IMG/VR virus record: IMGVR_UViG_3300017971_000027
Coordinates: 1 to 64,000 of that record
Origin: a virus
Direction: 5' to 3' (one strand)
Length of the DNA: 64,000 bases
The translations under genes and the position numbers were made by a program. Shown here in pieces: positions 26,331-33,517 of this stretch; positions within the stretch are counted from its first letter, which is position 1, and every line of letters starts with the position of its first letter. Below the pieces are notes generated by a model. The model was not told where the DNA came from, made no database searches, and saw nothing but the letters and a program-made list of their open reading frames with translations.

Positions 26331-26473
26331 ACACATCGCTCTACACTCCATGTAGCACCAATAATAAACGGAATTGGATCTTCGAGAAACAAATTCATTG
26401 TTTCCTCGTCAGACGCGCCTTCACTACAACCCCATAGCTGGTAGTTTGGTTCGACTTCGATTATAATTTTCAT
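26327..26473 (-). CDS. Small hypothetical protein (48 residues)
   Basis: Opens MKIIIEVEPNYQLWGCSEGA and ends IGATWSVERCV. Both ends overlap neighbouring genes as ATGA. Composition is that of a normal folded protein. Function unknown. Confidence 0.55.
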   Translation of the reverse strand: MKIIIEVEPNYQLWGCSEGASDEETMNLFLEDPIPFIIGATWSVERCV

Positions 26474-26673
26474 TCATCGTCCTCGTCCGGCATCGCGATT
26501 TGTTGGCTCGTAGACCGTAGCCAATCCTTATACGCAGCATCGTCAGAGCCGTCGGATTTGTACACGCTGAGAATCCCATCTTTAATCCCGCAGTCGTACT
26601 CGCCAGTAAACTGGTCCGAGACCACTTGGTTTGCGTTTTTGTCGAAATAGAATACTTCGATATATCTGTGCAT
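26470..26673 (-). CDS. Hypothetical protein
   Basis: A 67-residue protein with an acidic end (AMPDEDDE) and a strand-rich start (RYIEVFYFDKNANQVV). It follows the Tat-signal protein gene without a gap, so it may be co-expressed with the Tat pair. Confidence 0.6.
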   Translation of the reverse strand: MHRYIEVFYFDKNANQVVSDQFTGEYDCGIKDGILSVYKSDGSDDAAYKDWLRSTSQQIAMPDEDDE

Positions 26674-27080
26674 TAGTATCTCCCTGCCAGACTGATCTGG
26701 CTTCCTGAATAACTCAGATACTCACGATGAATATCCATAGTTAGCGTGCTGTTTGTCGGTATCACGACTGCACCAATCTCGTCTCGCTTGAGTACAGGCA
26801 CATTCTCGATCTTGAAATGCCACTCTTCGATTGGGAACCGACATATCTCCATCCCGTTCGTCACATCGCGAAGGATACATTCTGTATACCTGCTCGGAGC
26901 AACCGGAATCTCTCTAACCGGTACTACTTTCGGCTCAGCCAGCACGACTTTCTTCTCGTCCGCATCAACTATCTTCGCCTCGACCTGTGGCATCTTCTCG
27001 ACCGGCCCGACACCTATTGTCTTGATCGTCGCACCGCCGATACCGAGCAGGCCGAGAAAGCCACGCCTATCAGTTTTCAT
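26673..27080 (-). CDS. Secreted protein with twin-arginine (Tat) signal peptide
   Basis: A 135-residue protein beginning MKTDRRGFLGLLGIGGATIK. DRRGFLG fits the Tat consensus (S/T)RRxFLK, followed by a short hydrophobic h-region and Gly/Ala residues. The mature part is beta-rich with no cofactor motif I can name (PSRYTECILRDV, EICRFPIEEWHFKI). Its start codon lies 11 nt inside the end of tatA, so the two are translated together. It would be exported folded to the periplasm. Function unknown. Confidence 0.75.
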   Translation of the reverse strand: MKTDRRGFLGLLGIGGATIKTIGVGPVEKMPQVEAKIVDADEKKVVLAEPKVVPVREIPVAPSRYTECILRDVTNGMEICRFPIEEWHFKIENVPVLKRDEIGAVVIPTNSTLTMDIHREYLSYSGSQISLAGRY

Positions 27081-27246
27081 CGTTGTCCTTTTTTTCCTTG
27101 TCGCGACCAGTCAACCCTCGCCTGAACTCGGTCATGCCTTTACCTAAATCGCCCATCACTCGCGGAAGTTTACCGGCACCAAAAAGTACCAGTACAATAA
27201 ACGCGATTATGACCATTTCCCACGGTCCTACTCCACCACCAATCAT
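27070..27246 (-). CDS. tatA: TatA-type twin-arginine translocase subunit
   Basis: A 58-residue protein. The N-terminal membrane helix (about residues 9-23: PWEMVIIAFIVLVLF) is followed by the hinge and amphipathic helix GAGKLPRVMGDLGKGMTEF and a charged tail ending in KDNDEN. This matches TatA length, the FG hinge and the KLP...DLGKG...EF pattern of bacterial TatA (E. coli has FGTKKLGSIGSDLG). AAAGGAG precedes the ATG at 27246 and a strong sigma70-type promoter lies 50 nt upstream. No tatB or tatC is present in the window, so it must work with host TatC. TatE is an equivalent name. Confidence 0.88.
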   Translation of the reverse strand: MIGGGVGPWEMVIIAFIVLVLFGAGKLPRVMGDLGKGMTEFRRGLTGRDKEKKDNDEN

Positions 27247-27293
27247 ATCTTTCTCCTTTCGTAAATTGGTTGCCGTTCAATTACCATAATACC

Positions 27294-27323
27294 ATTATAC
27301 CACAAATGAGGAACCTTTGTCAA
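27294..27323 (-). promoter_or_regulatory. Sigma70-type promoter for tatA operon
   Basis: TTGACA (27318-27323), 18-nt spacer, TATAAT (27294-27299) on the minus strand, with TGTGG just before the -10. It is the mirror of the rightward promoter 30 nt away. Confidence 0.8.
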
Positions 27324-27352
27324 GAGGTTTTGAGAAAGTTTGTGAAAACCTC

Positions 27353-27382
27353 TTGACAAGCAGTGTGGAGCTATGGTATAAT
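27353..27382 (+). promoter_or_regulatory. Sigma70-type promoter for rightward small-gene operon
   Basis: TTGACA (27353-27358), 18-nt spacer, TATAAT (27377-27382). The upstream text AACCTC is also found before other promoters of this phage. The first gene begins 46 nt after the -10. Confidence 0.82.
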
Positions 27383-27427
27383 GGAAGTGGTATGAACAAG
27401 CGGGTAAATACAGAAAGGAGATGCGAA

Positions 27428-27628
27428 ATGAATAATTACCCACCGGGAGTAACAGGTAGCGAGCCACAGATAGTAGGTGATGAAGAGTTTGAAGAACTGT
27501 GTGAATGGATCTACAAGACGATGGCGATGTATGGTATCACAATTTGTGATATCAAGTGTTCGATAGCTGATTCGATAGGTGATGATGAAATGAACATGGG
27601 GAAAGTGAGGTGGCAGGATGTATATTGA
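27428..27628 (+). CDS. Hypothetical acidic protein
   Basis: A 66-residue protein opening NNYPPGVTGSEPQIVGDEEF, with AAAGGAGATG upstream of the ATG at 27428. It is the first gene after the rightward promoter; an in-frame frame extension upstream would begin before the transcript. Function unknown. Confidence 0.65.
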   Translation: MNNYPPGVTGSEPQIVGDEEFEELCEWIYKTMAMYGITICDIKCSIADSIGDDEMNMGKVRWQDVY

Positions 27629-27806
27629 AAACCTCGACGAAAGGTACGAAGCCGTCCAACGTTTAGACGACGTCGAAAAGTTCATCTTCTACTTCATGGG
27701 TAAGTCGGAATGGACGTGGCAGGAAGAATGGACCCACGGACAGCTGGCCCGAGAGAAGGAAGAGCTGGAAGCTGTTATAGAAGAATGGGACAAGGTAAAC
27801 TCTTGA
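27618..27806 (+). CDS. Hypothetical acidic helical protein
   Basis: A 62-residue protein rich in Glu and Trp (GKSEWTWQEEWTHGQL). It overlaps the previous gene by 11 nt. No family recognised. Confidence 0.65.
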   Translation: MYIENLDERYEAVQRLDDVEKFIFYFMGKSEWTWQEEWTHGQLAREKEELEAVIEEWDKVNS

Positions 27807-27854
27807 CACCGGTGATCGGGTTCACCGCAAAAAAAATAAAAAAAGGAACGACGA

Positions 27855-28139
27855 ATGAAACTGACACAAGAGCAAGTCGACAACATAAACGAATTCTTCT
27901 TCTTCGACATGGAGCCAACGTTGGTAACTGGGACAAGAAGCGTCAACGAATTGGGTATAAAACCACTGTGCGACGCCTGCGGACAACGCGCCGATGTCGT
28001 AGTAACTCTTGATGATAATCCAGCATGGTTTGAAGAAGAGGAAGAAGAAGCCGAAGCCACCCAAACATTCATCTGCGGCACCTGCCTGCAAAACATGATC
28101 GCGATGATCGAGAAAAAGCAAAAAGAGCCGTGCATATAA
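27855..28139 (+). CDS. Zinc-ribbon protein with acidic insert
   Basis: A 94-residue protein with CDACG and CGTCL pairs separated by a poly-Glu stretch (EEEEEEAEATQ). AAAGGAACG precedes the ATG. First of a series of small CxxC...CxxC proteins in this operon; perhaps regulators or adaptors. Confidence 0.7.
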   Translation: MKLTQEQVDNINEFFFFDMEPTLVTGTRSVNELGIKPLCDACGQRADVVVTLDDNPAWFEEEEEEAEATQTFICGTCLQNMIAMIEKKQKEPCI

Positions 28140-28555
28140 AACAGAAGCCGAAAGCAATTCCAAAACATCTGTGTAAATCATGCGCGATATGGATAGGTTG
28201 CAGGTGGGTCTCGACTCGAGATATGGAAACTGAACCTATTGCAACGAACCATCTGCTCTGCCAAGAATGTTATAGGAAACGGTTCCTAGTTTACGCGCAC
28301 ATGATGATGGACGACGGGTTCGGACGACCTACGATTAAACAGTGGCTCGACGGACAGGAACACGGAAACACCGATTGGCCGGTCGATTTCGATATGGACA
28401 GGCCGGTCGAACAGGAAAAAATGGAACAGCCGTATCAGGTCACGTTGGCCGGTGCGGAACTGGACACGCCGATAATGGAGATCGTGGACCGGTGGCGGTG
28501 TCTGGATGTATTTGTCGGGGAAGATAGTAAACGATATGAAAGGTGCAGAAAATGA
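28130..28555 (+). CDS. Hypothetical zinc-binding protein
   Basis: A 141-residue protein with CKSCAIWIGC and CQECYRKRFL, then a segment LVYAHMMMDDG that recurs in altered form at 50326-50766 (CLECYEKRYLAYVDMCIEAG). The two are distant paralogues. The C-terminal half is acidic. Function unknown. Confidence 0.7.
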   Translation: MHIKQKPKAIPKHLCKSCAIWIGCRWVSTRDMETEPIATNHLLCQECYRKRFLVYAHMMMDDGFGRPTIKQWLDGQEHGNTDWPVDFDMDRPVEQEKMEQPYQVTLAGAELDTPIMEIVDRWRCLDVFVGEDSKRYERCRK

Positions 28556-28821
28556 ACTACGCTGTACAGGCAATGCAGGAAAAACCTTCAGACAAGAATG
28601 CGGAACTTATAAACGAAGGTATTGTACAAATACTCTGTCCAGACATTGTGACTGCAACCACATACGGAAAACTGCTCTCTCTACCAATCGGGGAAGTACA
28701 CAACGTCGTGGATAAAATCAGGGTCATCGAGTTCAGAATTATCATGGAACTCGAAAAAAACGAAGAAGGCATATGGCATGAGCCGACACAGATCGACAGA
28801 ATGATCGAAGAGGTAGAATAA
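28552..28821 (+). CDS. Hypothetical protein
   Basis: An 89-residue protein from the ATG at 28552 (AAAGGTG upstream). It has KLLSLPIGEVHNVVDKIR and an acidic helical end. It overlaps both neighbours by a few bases. No family recognised. Confidence 0.65.
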   Translation: MNYAVQAMQEKPSDKNAELINEGIVQILCPDIVTATTYGKLLSLPIGEVHNVVDKIRVIEFRIIMELEKNEEGIWHEPTQIDRMIEEVE

Positions 28822-29048
28822 TGGAAGCCGTGACAGCTGACAAGAAAAAAATAACAACAGTATATTACGAAACCACGGTATACTCGTCGGGTGAAGCGTT
28901 CGAGATATTAGAGGCGCAGAATTTCGAGGGCGACAACGTAACAACAGAAGTCGCGAGCTATGCCTATGGACTACACTTGATTGTCTACGACGGCAAACAG
29001 GTCGTGGGCCGGTTCCGTCGCTGGGTGGGAGTCGTGGTGACGCCGTGA
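28821..29048 (+). CDS. Hypothetical beta-rich protein
   Basis: A 75-residue protein, strand-rich in the second half (YGLHLIVYDGKQVVGRFRRW). The ATG overlaps the upstream TAA (TAATG). Function unknown. Confidence 0.65.
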   Translation: MEAVTADKKKITTVYYETTVYSSGEAFEILEAQNFEGDNVTTEVASYAYGLHLIVYDGKQVVGRFRRWVGVVVTP

Positions 29049-29335
29049 AGATAGCCGACCACAAACACGCCTACTGCATCGAATGTCTCTCGCACACCGG
29101 CCCGTTCATCGAGTTTGGCGACGAGTTTAGCACACACGAAATGTTCTGCTGGGACTGTATCAAAAAGGCCAACCGGATGCTGGGCGAGGATGCAGCTGAT
29201 AAAGACGAGAAGCTGGCCCGAACCATCGAACAAGTCAAAAAGGCAGGCTGGGGCGAAGATCTTGAACAGGATATAATCGACATGCTGCTCGAAGGCAAAG
29301 AGCTTACAATGAAGTTCAGGGAGCTTGGGCGATGA
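29045..29335 (+). CDS. Zinc-ribbon protein with helical tail
   Basis: A 96-residue protein (GTG start overlapping the previous TGA) with CIECLSHTG and CWDCIKKAN pairs, then a charged helix. Same layout as 29332-29565 and 29567-29773, so these are a diverged duplicated set. Confidence 0.7.
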   Translation: MKIADHKHAYCIECLSHTGPFIEFGDEFSTHEMFCWDCIKKANRMLGEDAADKDEKLARTIEQVKKAGWGEDLEQDIIDMLLEGKELTMKFRELGR

Positions 29336-29565
29336 TTGAAATAGTAGGTGGCGGGTACGAATATGGCGAATGCGACTGCTGTAAGAAAAAAGTCGGCAAG
29401 GCTGTAAGGTATATGAAGTCGTTCAAAGCGTGGGCCACACCAATGTATTACATCTGCGAGGACTGTATCGTGGAACATATAATCAGCAGGATTCCAGCAA
29501 AGGAAGAGTCGTTCACAGGTGGGGAAGGTGGCCATATACAAGACTGGCACGGAAGGGAAGGTTGA
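29332..29565 (+). CDS. Zinc-ribbon protein
   Basis: A 77-residue protein with CDCCKKKVG and CEDCIVEHI pairs 30 residues apart. ATGA overlap with the upstream gene. Same family shape as its neighbours. Confidence 0.68.
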   Translation: MIEIVGGGYEYGECDCCKKKVGKAVRYMKSFKAWATPMYYICEDCIVEHIISRIPAKEESFTGGEGGHIQDWHGREG

Positions 29566-29566
29566 G

Positions 29567-29773
29567 ATGATCGAGATAGTCAAAGACGATACAATACAGC
29601 GATGCGATAGCTGTGCAGGATGGTTCCGCTTGATGGCGGTGATAACCAAGTACGACGAACACTATCCAGACAGCCATAGGGACCGCCCACAGATATGCGC
29701 CGACTGTCTGGCAGCTGGTAATAGGAAGATGCTGGCAGCGGAGATCGTGGCAAGACTGAAGGAGGGAAGCTGA
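29567..29773 (+). CDS. Zinc-ribbon protein
   Basis: A 68-residue protein from the ATG at 29567 (GGAAGG upstream). It begins MIEIVKDDTIQRCDSCAGWF and has CADCLAAG later. The first residues (MIEIV) repeat those of the previous gene, again pointing to duplication. Confidence 0.68.
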   Translation: MIEIVKDDTIQRCDSCAGWFRLMAVITKYDEHYPDSHRDRPQICADCLAAGNRKMLAAEIVARLKEGS

Positions 29774-30012
29774 TGGAAGTCACAATGATACCGGACGCGA
29801 ACATGAAAACCTTCAAAGACGGCTCGCGATACCCGTACTGTGACAACTGCGAATCCAACGGGCCGGTGATAGTAATTGACCAAGAAACGGAAGACGATAG
29901 CACGACCACGCTGATGCTATGCGCCCACTGCCTAAAGAAAGCGATGTACGCAGTCGAGGCCGAAGAGATGCGGGTCAGGGCGATACGGAGAAAGGCGAGG
30001 AAAGGCAGATGA
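29773..30012 (+). CDS. Zinc-ribbon protein with basic tail
   Basis: A 79-residue protein with CDNCESNG and CAHCLKKAM pairs and a basic end (RAIRRKARKGR). It overlaps the next gene by 4 nt. Confidence 0.68.
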   Translation: MEVTMIPDANMKTFKDGSRYPYCDNCESNGPVIVIDQETEDDSTTTLMLCAHCLKKAMYAVEAEEMRVRAIRRKARKGR

Positions 30013-30278
30013 AGACCACAGTCGTCAACCGGCACAAGGAACAGTTCGACGTCTACATAGGCCGAGGCTCGAAGTGGGGCAACCCGTTCGTAATAGGCCG
30101 AGACGGTAACCGCGAACAGGTAATCGAAATATATCGTCAATGGATAAAAGGTCAACACAAGTTGCTGGCCGACCTGCACGAGCTGAAAGGCAAAAGACTC
30201 GGGTGTTACTGTAAGCCGAAAGCGTGTCATGGAGATGTGTTAGTGGAGTTGGTGGAGGCCGGTTTTTCTGAAAAATAG
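30009..30278 (+). CDS. DUF4326 family protein
   Basis: An 89-residue protein with the family pattern: RGSKWGNPFVIGRDGNREQV near residue 20, a middle helix, and LGCYCKPKACHGDVL near residue 65. The Cys-x-Cys...CHGD cluster may bind a metal or take part in catalysis. DUF4326 proteins are common in phages and of unknown function. It ends FSEK* with the same 3' sequence as the gene ending at 30790. Confidence 0.88.
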   Translation: MKTTVVNRHKEQFDVYIGRGSKWGNPFVIGRDGNREQVIEIYRQWIKGQHKLLADLHELKGKRLGCYCKPKACHGDVLVELVEAGFSEK

Positions 30279-30290
30279 GAAAAAATAAAA

Positions 30291-30614
30291 ATGGACAAGC
30301 TCAAAAAACTCGAAGCTGCCTTGGTGTGGATTCGCAAAAACGCCGAGTGGATCAAACTATACGACCGAACAGCTCAACTATGTAAACAGTGTGGCCGTAC
30401 ACGCAATATCCCAGACGATGAACCGTGCGGAATCGAGATGAAACGAAAAGGACGGTACGGGTGCGACTTAAGCTGGCACACGCTCCACGGTAAAGGCGAA
30501 ACATACATCGACGCAATACTCGACCTGTACAATAGGAAATGTCATAGCAAAAACAAGATCAAACTTCGCAGGCTGGTTAATGGCGAAGCTGAGGAGAAAG
30601 AATTGTGGCCGTAA
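30291..30614 (+). CDS. Hypothetical cysteine-containing protein
   Basis: A 107-residue basic protein with LCKQCGRTR, EPCGIEM and YGCDLSWH, four to five cysteines that may form one metal site. No strong family call. Confidence 0.65.
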   Translation: MDKLKKLEAALVWIRKNAEWIKLYDRTAQLCKQCGRTRNIPDDEPCGIEMKRKGRYGCDLSWHTLHGKGETYIDAILDLYNRKCHSKNKIKLRRLVNGEAEEKELWP

Positions 30615-30790
30615 GACACTGCTGTTGGAACTGCCATGAGTACTGGGTAATCCCGCCAGAAGGATGGAACGGCAAAACGGCTCTGGTCTGCTCCGAGGAA
30701 TGTGCGGAGGAGTATAGAAATCGGGCGTGGGCCAAGAAAGTATACGCTGCACTGGACGGAGATGGTAGGAGCGATTTTTCTGAAAAATAG
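30605..30790 (+). CDS. Zinc-ribbon protein
   Basis: A 61-residue protein (GTG start) with CCWNCHEYWVIPPEGW and CSEECAEEY, resembling an MYM/FCS-type zinc ribbon. It ends DFSEK*, like the DUF4326 gene. Confidence 0.65.
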   Translation: MAVRHCCWNCHEYWVIPPEGWNGKTALVCSEECAEEYRNRAWAKKVYAALDGDGRSDFSEK

Positions 30791-30860
30791 GAAAAATTGT
30801 GTGACACCCAAACACCCAGAACTACACCCCCCTGTCAAGCATATACCCCGCCCTTTGCAC

Positions 30861-30977
30861 ATGTTCACTTTTCTGAACACGCACGTTTAATTTTCTGAAC
30901 ATCGGCCTTTTTTATGTTCACTTTTCTCAACATCGGCATGTTTAATTTTGTGAACGTATGTTTAATAATGTGAACGT
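30861..30977. repeat. Five-copy iteron array
   Basis: Five related 20-nt units start near 30861, 30883, 30914, 30938 and 30958. The unit is close to atgttcacttttctgaacac with half-sites TGTTCA and TGAACA, so each is an imperfect inverted repeat. They lie downstream of the rightward operon and next to the GATC-rich block. Replication-initiator or repressor binding is the likely use. Confidence 0.65.
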
Positions 30978-31372
30978 CAACCTAGTTGCATTGCCCCGGA
31001 TCCCGGCTCTCGATGCCCCGGAGAGAGCCCAAATAATGCCCCAAATAATGCCCCAAATCAGACCGGGAGAGAGCCGGGATCCGGGAGCCCCGGAGAGAGA
31101 GCCCCGGAGAGAGAGCCCAAATTTGCCCGGAGAGAGCCGATCCGATCCGGGGTATACCTTGCCCCAAATCCCGGATCGGATCGGATTATACCCCTAATTT
31201 GCCCCATTACGCCCGGGATGGAATACCCCGGAGAGAGCCGGGATCCGGATCGGGATTTGCCCCGGCTCCGGGGCTCCCTCATAATGCCCCAAATTTGCCC
31301 GGAGAGCCCCAAATAATAAGAGCCCCGATCCATGTTACCGGATCGGGGCTCGATGCCCGGGATGGGGCTCTA

Positions 31373-32161
31373 TTAGACGGATCGTGCTATACTCTCCCGG
31401 GCTCTATTGGATCGGCTCCCATGGACCGGAATTACCATACCCCGTAGCGCGCCTATAGTCCGGAGCCGGGGGGATTCCAAATCCGGGATCGATCCCATGA
31501 ACGGTTTCACAACTCCCCTGCACAACTGACAATCTGCACACTCTCTCCCGGAGAGAGCCGGACACACAGTCTCCCATGGGAGCAAATCTGATTTTATCAA
31601 TTCCAAATCAGACCGGGGATCCGTTCGGAAGGTATTCCATCCCATGGAATGAGCCCGGGCGCATTCGTCCAAATTGTCAACACTAGCACATACCAGATAC
31701 CGGAGCCGGGGATCGGCGCTCTCCCATGAATGAGTGTACCCCGTCCACCCGATCTTTGGTCTTGCTCTATACCGGAGCAAATCCATCAAGACATTGATCG
31801 GGAGAGCGGCGGGATCCCCATATGAGCCGATCCGGATCGGTTTGTTATTTGGAATGAGCCGGGGATCCGTGAAATCATATGAGCCCCGTTTATAAGCTCT
31901 ATAAACGGATCCGGGCGCTTGGTGGGGGAGCACATAACATCCGGATCCGGATCGGAATTTACACTCCCCACACACACTCCGATCCGCTCCGGTCTTGACG
32001 GCTTGGCATGGACTCATGTCAGACCGTATGATCCAACTCTGCACCATATCCCCGGTCTTGATATTTTGGGATTTGCTCTCTAATCCGGAGAGCACACACA
32101 GGATCTTGTTTCCATCTATTTGGGATTTGCCATTGTAAACTATCGTGCTATTCGCATTCAT
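31373..32161 (-). CDS. DUF7227-like cysteine-rich phage protein
   Basis: A 262-residue protein from the ATG at 32161 (AAGGGG upstream). It has KTGADRSVCGECKFR, GCYVLPHQAPGSVYRAYKRG, RIGSYGDPAALP, GYTHSWES and a second cysteine cluster CPALSGRECADCQLC. This pattern is known to me from phage proteins of the DUF7227 type (CGDCP...GCYV...VWRAY...GDPA...GYTHQW), of unknown function; the cysteines may hold a metal or iron-sulfur centre. Its DNA shares the odd GATC-rich word use of the block. Confidence 0.75.
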   Translation of the reverse strand: MNANSTIVYNGKSQIDGNKILCVLSGLESKSQNIKTGDMVQSWIIRSDMSPCQAVKTGADRSVCGECKFRSGSGCYVLPHQAPGSVYRAYKRGSYDFTDPRLIPNNKPIRIGSYGDPAALPINVLMDLLRYRARPKIGWTGYTHSWESADPRLRYLVCASVDNLDECARAHSMGWNTFRTDPRSDLELIKSDLLPWETVCPALSGRECADCQLCRGVVKPFMGSIPDLESPRLRTIGALRGMVIPVHGSRSNRARESIARSV

Positions 32162-32367
32162 GATTTTATCCCCTTTACGTAATCCATCCCGTATACGGCG
32201 GGACGATGCCAATCCACCCGACACAACTCATCGATCGCCAAATCCAACTCATCAAGGGACCGTACCGCTCGAAACATCCGGACGATCCGATCCCGGTCTG
32301 ATACGCTCCGGACCCGCTCCCGGGCAAATCCGATCCATCTCATAGATTCCGCAAATACTGATATCAT
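32158..32367 (-). CDS. Hypothetical protein
   Basis: A 69-residue basic protein (FARERVRSVSDRDRIVRMFR). It overlaps the downstream gene as ATGA and the upstream gene by 4 nt, so the three are one operon. No family recognised. Confidence 0.6.
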   Translation of the reverse strand: MISVFAESMRWIGFARERVRSVSDRDRIVRMFRAVRSLDELDLAIDELCRVDWHRPAVYGMDYVKGIKS

Positions 32368-32546
32368 GATACGGCCCCCTCATCAACTCCGATCCCGTAG
32401 TTGTCCAACAACTCATCGATCCACCCCATGAGCGCGACATATCCCGGATCGACGCTATCCCGGAGCCCTATAGACGGATCGTCCGGAGCGGATCCCTCAT
32501 CTATCAACTCATCCCATCTCTCTATCAACTCATAGACTGTCAACAT
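32364..32546 (-). CDS. Hypothetical acidic protein
   Basis: A 60-residue protein from the ATG at 32546 (GGGAG upstream): it opens MLTVYELIERWDELIDEG. The longer frame to 32855 passes through the low-complexity flank and lies partly upstream of the promoter, so it is not used. Confidence 0.55.
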   Translation of the reverse strand: MLTVYELIERWDELIDEGSAPDDPSIGLRDSVDPGYVALMGWIDELLDNYGIGVDEGAVS

Positions 32547-32610
32547 GGTCTCAACTCCCGGGGCTCTGCCCCTTGACGGCTCCCACCATGGGAGCCCCAT
32601 TAACACCGTG

Positions 32611-32639
32611 ATCTTATCATATCCCCGGGCCCCTGTCAA
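32611..32639 (-). promoter_or_regulatory. Sigma70-type promoter in the GATC-rich block
   Basis: TTGACA (32634-32639), 17-nt GC-rich spacer, TAAGAT (32611-32616) on the minus strand, 65 nt before the first gene of the three-gene operon. Confidence 0.65.
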
Positions 32640-32994
32640 GAACAAAAATAAGTAATAAATCCGGAGCCCGATCCGGAGCCCGGGATCCCGGGGCAAATCA
32701 GGGGCAAATCCGGGGCAAATTATGAGCCGGGGATCGGGGCTCCGGGAGAGCCGATCTGGGAGCCGGGATCCGGGAGCGGGATCGGGCTCATAATAAGACC
32801 ACGCGCCTACACGTACAATTCCCATGCCATGTAGCAAAAAGTAAACATGTCTCATTAAGCGTTTAAATTCTAAACGAGACAGTCCGATTACAATTCTGTA
32901 ATTTTAAACATCCGATCTGGCATGAATCTTGCGTGGGGGATATCACGCACTGAACATATGTTCAGTACCCCCTCTATATATGGGCAGATATCGC

Positions 32995-33044
<50 letters not shown>

Positions 33045-33059
33045 GCAAAATGAAACACT

Positions 33060-33185
33060 GGGTGAAATCACGCAGGCAAGAATCGTGCCAGACTGGCCAG
33101 AAATCGCGCAACGTCCGATAATGTACGTTATGTAACGTTATCTGGACACAAAGTGGGGTATATCACCCGATTTTGGGGCATTTCA
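33060..33185. repeat. Short TCAC(G/C)C repeats
   Basis: Related words (aaatcacgca at 33065, tatatcaccc at about 33166, atttcaccca at about 33180, plus atatcacgca upstream near 32940) recur around the TG tract, as expected for protein-binding repeats. No gene is seen here. Confidence 0.4.
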
Positions 33186-33198
33186 CCCAGCAAAATCA

Positions 33199-33214
33199 AC
33201 GCAAACGTTTGCGT
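33199..33214. promoter_or_regulatory. 16-bp perfect palindrome
   Basis: acgcaaacgtttgcgt is a perfect palindrome; a second partial copy (aaacgtttgcg) lies at about 33239-33249. This suits an operator for a dimeric protein. Confidence 0.5.
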
Positions 33215-33302
33215 GGCCTGAATTACAATTTCGAAAGTAAACGTTTGCGCCCCAACAGCCCGGCTTTGTGATGCAAAGTGCGAATAATGAGGTCGGCTCG
33301 GG

Positions 33303-33356
33303 TGTGTGTACATCCAGCGTACATGTGTGTGTGCGTGTGTGTCCGCGTGTGTGTCA
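33303..33356. repeat. Second GT-rich, interrupted tract
   Basis: Several short GT runs broken by gtacatccagcgtac and cgcg steps. It is probably a decayed relative of the perfect TG tract 260 nt upstream. Confidence 0.6.
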
Positions 33357-33517
33357 GAAATCCTACCAAAATGTATGAATTACGAAATTGTAATCGGGAA
33401 AACTGGCCGAAAATTTGCAAAAACCCCTTATTTTCGCACTTTTTGTCAACAGAAAAATTTGCACGGAGCGCATATTCCCACCTTCCAGACCGTCTGTACA
33501 TTCGATGTACATACCCT

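Larger units (their letters stand above)
30990..32870. repeat. GATC/CCGG-rich block of very low word complexity
   Basis: The sequence is built from a few words (GGATCC, CCGGAG, GAGAGAGCC, CCCCAAAT, GGATCGGG). By eye I count about 44 GATC sites between 30,970 and 32,810, against roughly 7 expected by chance. The bias covers non-coding flanks (30990-31370 and 32640-32800) and, more weakly, the three genes between. The flank 30990-31370 holds no convincing gene. Confidence 0.75.

Noticed and set aside
30958-31333. ORFs of 60-90 codons on both strands
   Set aside because: They are by-products of the stop-poor GGATCC/CCGGAG vocabulary; no ribosome sites and low-complexity products.
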